Of a stretch of DNA of 10,489 nt, positions 7,272 to 10,489 are shown in pieces; the stretch's first letter is position 1; every line of letters begins with the position of its first letter. The position numbers and the translations under genes are program-made. The DNA is taken from NCBI GenBank assembly GCA_041669745.1, contig JBAYAO010000046.1, positions 1 to 10,489 on the forward strand, given 5' to 3'. Source of the stretch: JBAZDV01 sp041669745. Lineage in GTDB: Archaea; Thermoplasmatota; Thermoplasmata; Methanomassiliicoccales; Methanomethylophilaceae. The notes under the pieces are model-generated. The model had not been told where the DNA came from. It did no database searches and worked only from the letters and a program-made list of their open reading frames with translations.

Positions 7272-8182
7272 GTGTACGCACCAAGGGAAGTCTCAATGGC
7301 TTCACAATCAGACCTGAAACGACATATGGAACATTTGCAACGGGGGGAACATCGAAATATGCTGGCACGCTTGTCTCTCTCGATCCGGGGGACAATCTTA
7401 ACCCAGAACAAGACCCAAGCGAAGATTCTCTTATCTTTTCGGATGTGGTCTTTCTCGACAGGGAATTTGGGTTCACAGCCAAATTCAGGCATCCCAAGAG
7501 CAGTACGTGGTATGATTGGATTACGTATGCCGTAGGTGCATTGACGGGTGTGCAGAAAACATTGCCGTCTTTCAGTGCGCGTGTGAGTGTGGGCGATGAC
7601 GAGAATCTCTGCTATGTCGGATGCAAGGTCAATCAGCTTACAATCTCTGCCGATTCTGTGGGCGGTTTGCTGAATTTCAGTGCAGACATATATGCACGTT
7701 ATCTTTGCGCTCCGTCTGCGACAAGTGCATTCGTCAACGTGGATACGACAGCAATAACCTTTACACCGCTATCCAAACCTGCTTATGCCCCTATCACGAA
7801 TAACGGTTACATCTACGTATCGACTGATGGCGGAACGTCTTGGACATCTGTAAGAAACAAAGGATTTACGATAGATTTAGGAACATCCTTACAACGTGAA
7901 GCGGAGCTTGTGAACAGCGTTCCGTTGTCTGCCGGACTTGATTCGATACCACAGACTTTTGACGGTACTGTGACGTTTAACAGGGCACAGACAGACAGAA
8001 CATGGGATGAGCTTAAACTTGCAGGTACTAAAGACTTGCAATTCAGGATCGTCATAGATGGTGCTACTGTGCTTATGACAGGGTGCTATCTGTCAGGCGA
8101 TGACCTGCCGTCAAGACAACAATCGACATATGATGAAAGCATCACGGCAACGATAAGAGATATCACAGTCACGGTGGGATGA
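7268..8182 (+). CDS. Major tail tube protein
   Basis: At 304 aa this is the subunit stacked in rings to form the tail tube. It is rich in beta-strands, and the RPETTYGTFATGGTSKY start followed by long alternating strands is typical of phage tail tube proteins of this size. The gene order (after the tail terminator, before the chaperone and tape-measure-like genes) agrees. A perfect single Asp-box, STDGGTSW (S185, D187, G189, W192), lies in a surface-like turn, as in BNR repeats. This may be an extra beta-hairpin rather than a separate domain. The start overlaps the previous stop as ATGA and has a GGGGGA site about six bases upstream. No C-terminal Ig-like domain is obvious. Confidence 0.85.
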   Translation: MSVRTKGSLNGFTIRPETTYGTFATGGTSKYAGTLVSLDPGDNLNPEQDPSEDSLIFSDVVFLDREFGFTAKFRHPKSSTWYDWITYAVGALTGVQKTLPSFSARVSVGDDENLCYVGCKVNQLTISADSVGGLLNFSADIYARYLCAPSATSAFVNVDTTAITFTPLSKPAYAPITNNGYIYVSTDGGTSWTSVRNKGFTIDLGTSLQREAELVNSVPLSAGLDSIPQTFDGTVTFNRAQTDRTWDELKLAGTKDLQFRIVIDGATVLMTGCYLSGDDLPSRQQSTYDESITATIRDITVTVG

Positions 8183-8811
8183 TGGTTGTATACAAGTATC
8201 TTGATGACGGCGATAAACAGACCAAAGCGACAGATGGAGTTCTGCCGGTATTGGAGTTGTTACGTCAGCACAGGGTACGATATGTGATGTCTACCGAAAA
8301 GGGCAACATTGTCCTGAAACATCAGCCATTGAGGACTAAACGCATCATTGATGGAATCATAAGAGCGATATATCCTGATTTTCATACATATGTGCAGGAA
8401 TTGCATGACCTGACAGACGGAATCGAAGAAGAGGAATTACTGAAACCTGAAATATCGGGACGTATCGTAGAGCTGACATCCAAGTTGAGGTTGATGTCGC
8501 AGGTATATGCGCTCGGAGTGATAGAGCGTCCGCAACTAAATGATATGGATGATTTTAACGACCTCTATGAACAATTGACCGAAGATGAACGCGACAAATT
8601 GGATATGCTCATACAGGAATTGACCAACGTGTGTGACCCGTCTATAATCGATGATACTTCATTGGTAATCGCCAACAGATATGGCATCCAGGTCATCGAC
8701 AAGGAAATGCTTGAGCAGATAACAATATCACAGGCTGACTATCTGATACGCCAAATAAATGCTGAGAATGAAATGATGTCTAACCTCATGGGCGAGAAGG
8801 TGGTAAAATGA
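8179..8811 (+). CDS. Probable tail assembly chaperone
   Basis: The protein is 210 aa, acidic and mostly helical, without recognised catalytic motifs or membrane segments. It lies between the tail tube protein and the tape-measure-like genes, where siphoviruses encode chaperones (lambda gpG/gpGT equivalents) that coat the tape measure during tail assembly. The assignment is positional. Many such chaperones are made in two lengths by a -1 frameshift. Here no second long open frame overlaps the 3' end, and only a weak A-AAA stretch precedes the stop. Start codons ATG 8179 and 8182 are both possible and in frame. The stop overlaps the following gene as ATGA. Confidence 0.6.
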   Translation: MMVVYKYLDDGDKQTKATDGVLPVLELLRQHRVRYVMSTEKGNIVLKHQPLRTKRIIDGIIRAIYPDFHTYVQELHDLTDGIEEEELLKPEISGRIVELTSKLRLMSQVYALGVIERPQLNDMDDFNDLYEQLTEDERDKLDMLIQELTNVCDPSIIDDTSLVIANRYGIQVIDKEMLEQITISQADYLIRQINAENEMMSNLMGEKVVK

Positions 8812-9224
8812 GCGATGCTCTGAGTACTGCCAAATCGGGATTGACGAGTTCCAGTTCCAGTGTCTCAGGAATATCTTCGGGACTTAAGACACTCGACATC
8901 ATCGGAGAAGATACAGTAGCTAAACTCAGTAAGGCTGTCGGTGCCATGCAACTATTCACTGGTGCTTTATCAATGATAGCACTTGCCAATACACGTATGG
9001 AAGCACAAAATACCAAGGCAGCGGCAGAAGCGGCTGCGTTAACCGCATCGGTCTCTGTAACAGGCATAGGGCTGACGAATGTAGCGATTGCAGCATCAGC
9101 AGCCGCAGTGGCATCAGTGGCCATGTATTCGATCGTATCAACAATAAAGATAAAAGCAGATACCAACAACAGTGCAGATAGAGGGCGCATCAGTGCAATG
9201 GTGGGGGGCATTCTCAATGGCTAA
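8808..9224 (+). CDS. Small tape-measure-like protein 1
   Basis: This 138 aa protein is rich in Ala, Ser and Thr and strongly helical. Residues about 20-54 carry the motif GEDTVAKLSKAVGAMQLFTG, close in style to the GED-S/T...K.qgAmqL segment found in tape measure proteins of many siphoviruses. A hydrophobic helix follows at about 86-110, as in membrane-inserting parts of tape measures. Aligned without gaps to the next gene's product at an offset of 60 residues, about 11 of 33 positions are identical (including D35, T36, K39, L40, K42, A46, Q48, G52), so the two appear related. The size is far below a usual tape measure (commonly many hundreds of residues). The start overlaps the chaperone stop as ATGA, with AAGGTGG just upstream. 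Function is inferred. Confidence 0.6.
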   Translation: MSDALSTAKSGLTSSSSSVSGISSGLKTLDIIGEDTVAKLSKAVGAMQLFTGALSMIALANTRMEAQNTKAAAEAAALTASVSVTGIGLTNVAIAASAAAVASVAMYSIVSTIKIKADTNNSADRGRISAMVGGILNG

Positions 9225-9843
9225 TGAGTTGGATCGTACTATCACTTATTCTTTCATTCTGACTGACGAAGCAGTGGATACTGCACAGAACATTGGGGAT
9301 GCTTCTAAGACTGCCGATGCAGATGTTCAAAAGGTCATCGCATCCGAGAAATCACTTGCATCAAGTACAGAAGTTGCAAATGCTAAATTGAATACTCAGA
9401 AAGTGAATCTGGCATCACAGATCGCTATCATAATGGGTGTCAAGGAAGCGACATCATCGGCAATAACGGGAGTTATATCGTTAGGTCTGGTCTCTGATGA
9501 TACAGCGGTGAAGTTGCAAAAGGTCAATGCTGCATTTCAAATCATGGGCGGTCTGGCAACAGGCGTAAGGGCGATGCAACTGGCTATGACATCGCTTAAT
9601 CTTGCTACTTTGAAAAATGCAGTACTCAATACCTATAATTCGGTCGTATCCAATCCCGGAAAGATAGCACTTTTAGGTCTGGCCATAGGTGCAGGAGCAG
9701 GAGCGGCAATAGCTTTAGGTGCCACCTATAATAATTCAACCAGTACATCAACAGAGATAGTTGTTGAAGGAAGTACATCGACCGGAACAAACAAGACCGT
9801 TCAGGATTTATATATGATAAGTACGGCTGGTGATGTACTATGA
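9217..9843 (+). CDS. Small tape-measure-like protein 2
   Basis: The product is 208 aa. The first 70 residues form a charged and alanine-rich helical region. Residues about 80-113 hold a SDDTAVKLQKVNAAFQIMGG motif that aligns with the preceding protein. A strongly hydrophobic glycine- and alanine-rich helix at about 150-170 is followed by a Ser/Thr-rich tail. This combination (coil, motif, membrane-like helix) is what tape measure proteins show, but in miniature. ATG 9217 is chosen because a G-rich site (9203-9208) lies eight bases upstream and the overlap with the preceding stop is only eight bases. The frame is open back to 9172. The six-G run at the junction means a one-base slip or error could join both genes. 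The stop overlaps the next gene as ATGA. Confidence 0.6.
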   Translation: MANELDRTITYSFILTDEAVDTAQNIGDASKTADADVQKVIASEKSLASSTEVANAKLNTQKVNLASQIAIIMGVKEATSSAITGVISLGLVSDDTAVKLQKVNAAFQIMGGLATGVRAMQLAMTSLNLATLKNAVLNTYNSVVSNPGKIALLGLAIGAGAGAAIALGATYNNSTSTSTEIVVEGSTSTGTNKTVQDLYMISTAGDVL

Positions 9844-10187
9844 CAATCACGGTAACCATGTCGGGTCTTGATCTATCAGACATTACATGGATTAAAGAAA
9901 CAAGGTGGCAGAAGGACGTTCTTTATACGTATCATTCGATTCCAGGGGCGGTGCATGGACGCTATTATCAGCAAGGTAATGATTCCGCGCATGCTACACT
10001 TTATGGAAGATGCCTTAAGACGACCGCCAATCATACTTTACTGGAGAGCATGGAATCAAGTATGACATATTGCACTGTCGTAAGTACTATATCAGGAACG
10101 CATAATGCTTATATCACTGGAATATCCGAATCAGGAAACAATTCCGCATGGTATTATTTCACGGTATCTTTGATGGAGGCAGTATAA
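9840..10187 (+). CDS. Small beta-rich tail protein (possible distal tail or baseplate component)
   Basis: This 115 aa protein alternates hydrophobic and polar residues throughout, suggesting a compact beta-fold with one helix (HTLLESMESSMT, about 65-76). A GRYYQQGNDSAHATLYGRC segment followed by a central helix and a terminal YYFTVSLMEAV strand resembles small distal-tail domains such as gpU-like or Dit-like folds. That is a judgement of pattern only. Its place right after the tape-measure-like genes is where siphoviruses encode distal tail proteins. Translation is likely coupled: the ATG overlaps the preceding stop as ATGA and GGTGAT (9829-9834), complementary to archaeal 16S rRNA ends, lies five bases upstream. 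It ends with TAA in a TAATG overlap with the next gene. Confidence 0.55.
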   Translation: MTITVTMSGLDLSDITWIKETRWQKDVLYTYHSIPGAVHGRYYQQGNDSAHATLYGRCLKTTANHTLLESMESSMTYCTVVSTISGTHNAYITGISESGNNSAWYYFTVSLMEAV

Positions 10188-10375
10188 TGGTAGCCGCTTC
10201 TCTGCTCATCGATGGAATATCTTATACCGGATACGTAACTTCATTGCAAGTGCATGGTTCGGAGAACAACGGCATGGATGCATCCATCACGTTATCTAGG
10301 ACGAATGGAACGATATCCTACGGGCTTGGATCTAAAGAATTCATTTCTTTTTCGGGGCGCAATAATTACATTTAA
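10187..10375 (+). CDS. N-terminal part of a probable baseplate hub-like tail protein, ended by an in-frame TAA
   Basis: ATG 10187 overlaps the preceding stop and has a clear GGAGG (10175-10179) seven bases upstream. The 62 codons encode strands typical of the start of tail hub or late control (gpD-like) proteins: SLLIDGISYTGYVTSLQVHG, then DASITLSRTNG and SKEFISFSG. The frame stops at TAA 10373-10375, but the same frame continues afterwards without another stop to the window edge with protein-like sequence. The short product is therefore probably a truncated form of a larger gene. The cause could be a point mutation, a sequence error or deliberate recoding. The stop lies inside a fourth TTTAAATA sequence. 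Confidence 0.6.
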   Translation: MVAASLLIDGISYTGYVTSLQVHGSENNGMDASITLSRTNGTISYGLGSKEFISFSGRNNYI

Positions 10376-10378
10376 ATA
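10371..10378 (+). promoter_or_regulatory. Fourth TTTAAATA box, possible promoter
   Basis: This octamer equals the TATA core of P1-P3, but the preceding bases (TTACA) break the shared 11-base element. The next ATG is 22 bases on, at 10401, and opens a frame of only nine codons ending in TAG, overlapping an in-frame GTG at 10430 as TAGTG. It may be a chance match within coding sequence. Confidence 0.25.
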
Positions 10379-10489
10379 AAAAGGGGGGATCCTGGCGATA
10401 ATGTTGTCAGCATCACGGCATGCGACATAGTGACGCTCTTAGGTAAACTTGGAACTACGCTTTATCGTAACTATTACGGTGGATATACT
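10376..10489 (+). CDS. In-frame continuation of the hub-like gene after the TAA (partial, runs off the window)
   Basis: Reading on from the TAA in the same frame gives 38 codons without a stop. They include GDPGDNVVSITACDIVTLLG, which has the beta-strand then helix look of hub or late control proteins (a VSITAxD motif before a helix). The sequence then continues through LYRNYYGGYT to the window edge. This suggests one gene broken by a single stop codon. If the stop is real, the downstream part could start at GTG 10430 or be silent. A five-A, six-G run (10378-10388 region) lies between the stop and the conserved-looking part, but two compensating indels would be needed for a frame error to explain it. 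Confidence 0.5.
   Translation, partial: MKRGDPGDNVVSITACDIVTLLGKLGTTLYRNYYGGYT

Noticed and set aside
8795..8812. Possible -1 frameshift (A-AAA before TGA) linking the chaperone to the first tape-measure-like gene
   Set aside because: No full two-tRNA slippery heptamer or following structure is evident, and an ATGA overlap with an upstream AAGGTGG site already explains translation of the next gene.
1..10489. CRISPR arrays, tRNA genes, insertion sequences, integrase or defence genes
   Set aside because: No direct-repeat array, tRNA-like fold, transposase motif or inverted terminal repeat was noticed; the window is filled by structural virus genes with no gap above about 100 bases.

Overview
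This window is the packaging, head and tail module of a tailed double-stranded DNA virus or provirus (Caudoviricetes, HK97-type capsid, siphovirus-like tail genes). All genes are on the + strand. The expression signals look archaeal, not bacterial. Three gene blocks begin with an 11-base core TTATTTAAATA, and in each the TTTAAATA box ends exactly 21 bases before the first ATG. That spacing fits an archaeal TATA box firing leaderless mRNAs. Genes inside each block instead have Shine-Dalgarno-like G-rich sites and ATGA, TGATG or TAATG overlaps. The host is therefore most likely a euryarchaeon. A moderate GC content and the absence of TAG stop codons leave room for a pyrrolysine-using methanogen, but the sequence does not settle this. 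No integrase or host gene is visible, so virus and provirus cannot be told apart.

Layout: (1) 1-1403 holds the C-terminal end of a probable small terminase and a complete large terminase. (2) Promoter P1 (1406-1416) leads to the portal and a MuF-type head protein. (3) Promoter P2 (3467-3477) leads to a prohead protease, the major capsid protein and a small beta-rich protein that may decorate the capsid; this block closes with a GAAA-loop hairpin and T-tract (5802-5827). (4) Promoter P3 (5832-5842) leads to the neck and tail block: gp6-like connector, gp10-like neck protein, tail terminator, tail tube protein, probable tail chaperone, two small related tape-measure-like proteins, a small tail protein, and a gene resembling a baseplate hub that is broken by an in-frame TAA and continues past the window edge.

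How they work together: terminase packages DNA through the portal into a shell built from the capsid protein on its own N-terminal scaffold and matured by the protease. The connector, neck and terminator proteins join the head to a tail tube whose length would be set by the tape-measure-like proteins, and the last genes would build the tail tip. The gene order is canonical. The unusual points are the uniform leaderless promoters, the hairpin terminator placed directly before P3, the paired miniature tape-measure-like genes with a six-G run at their junction, and the interrupted last gene.
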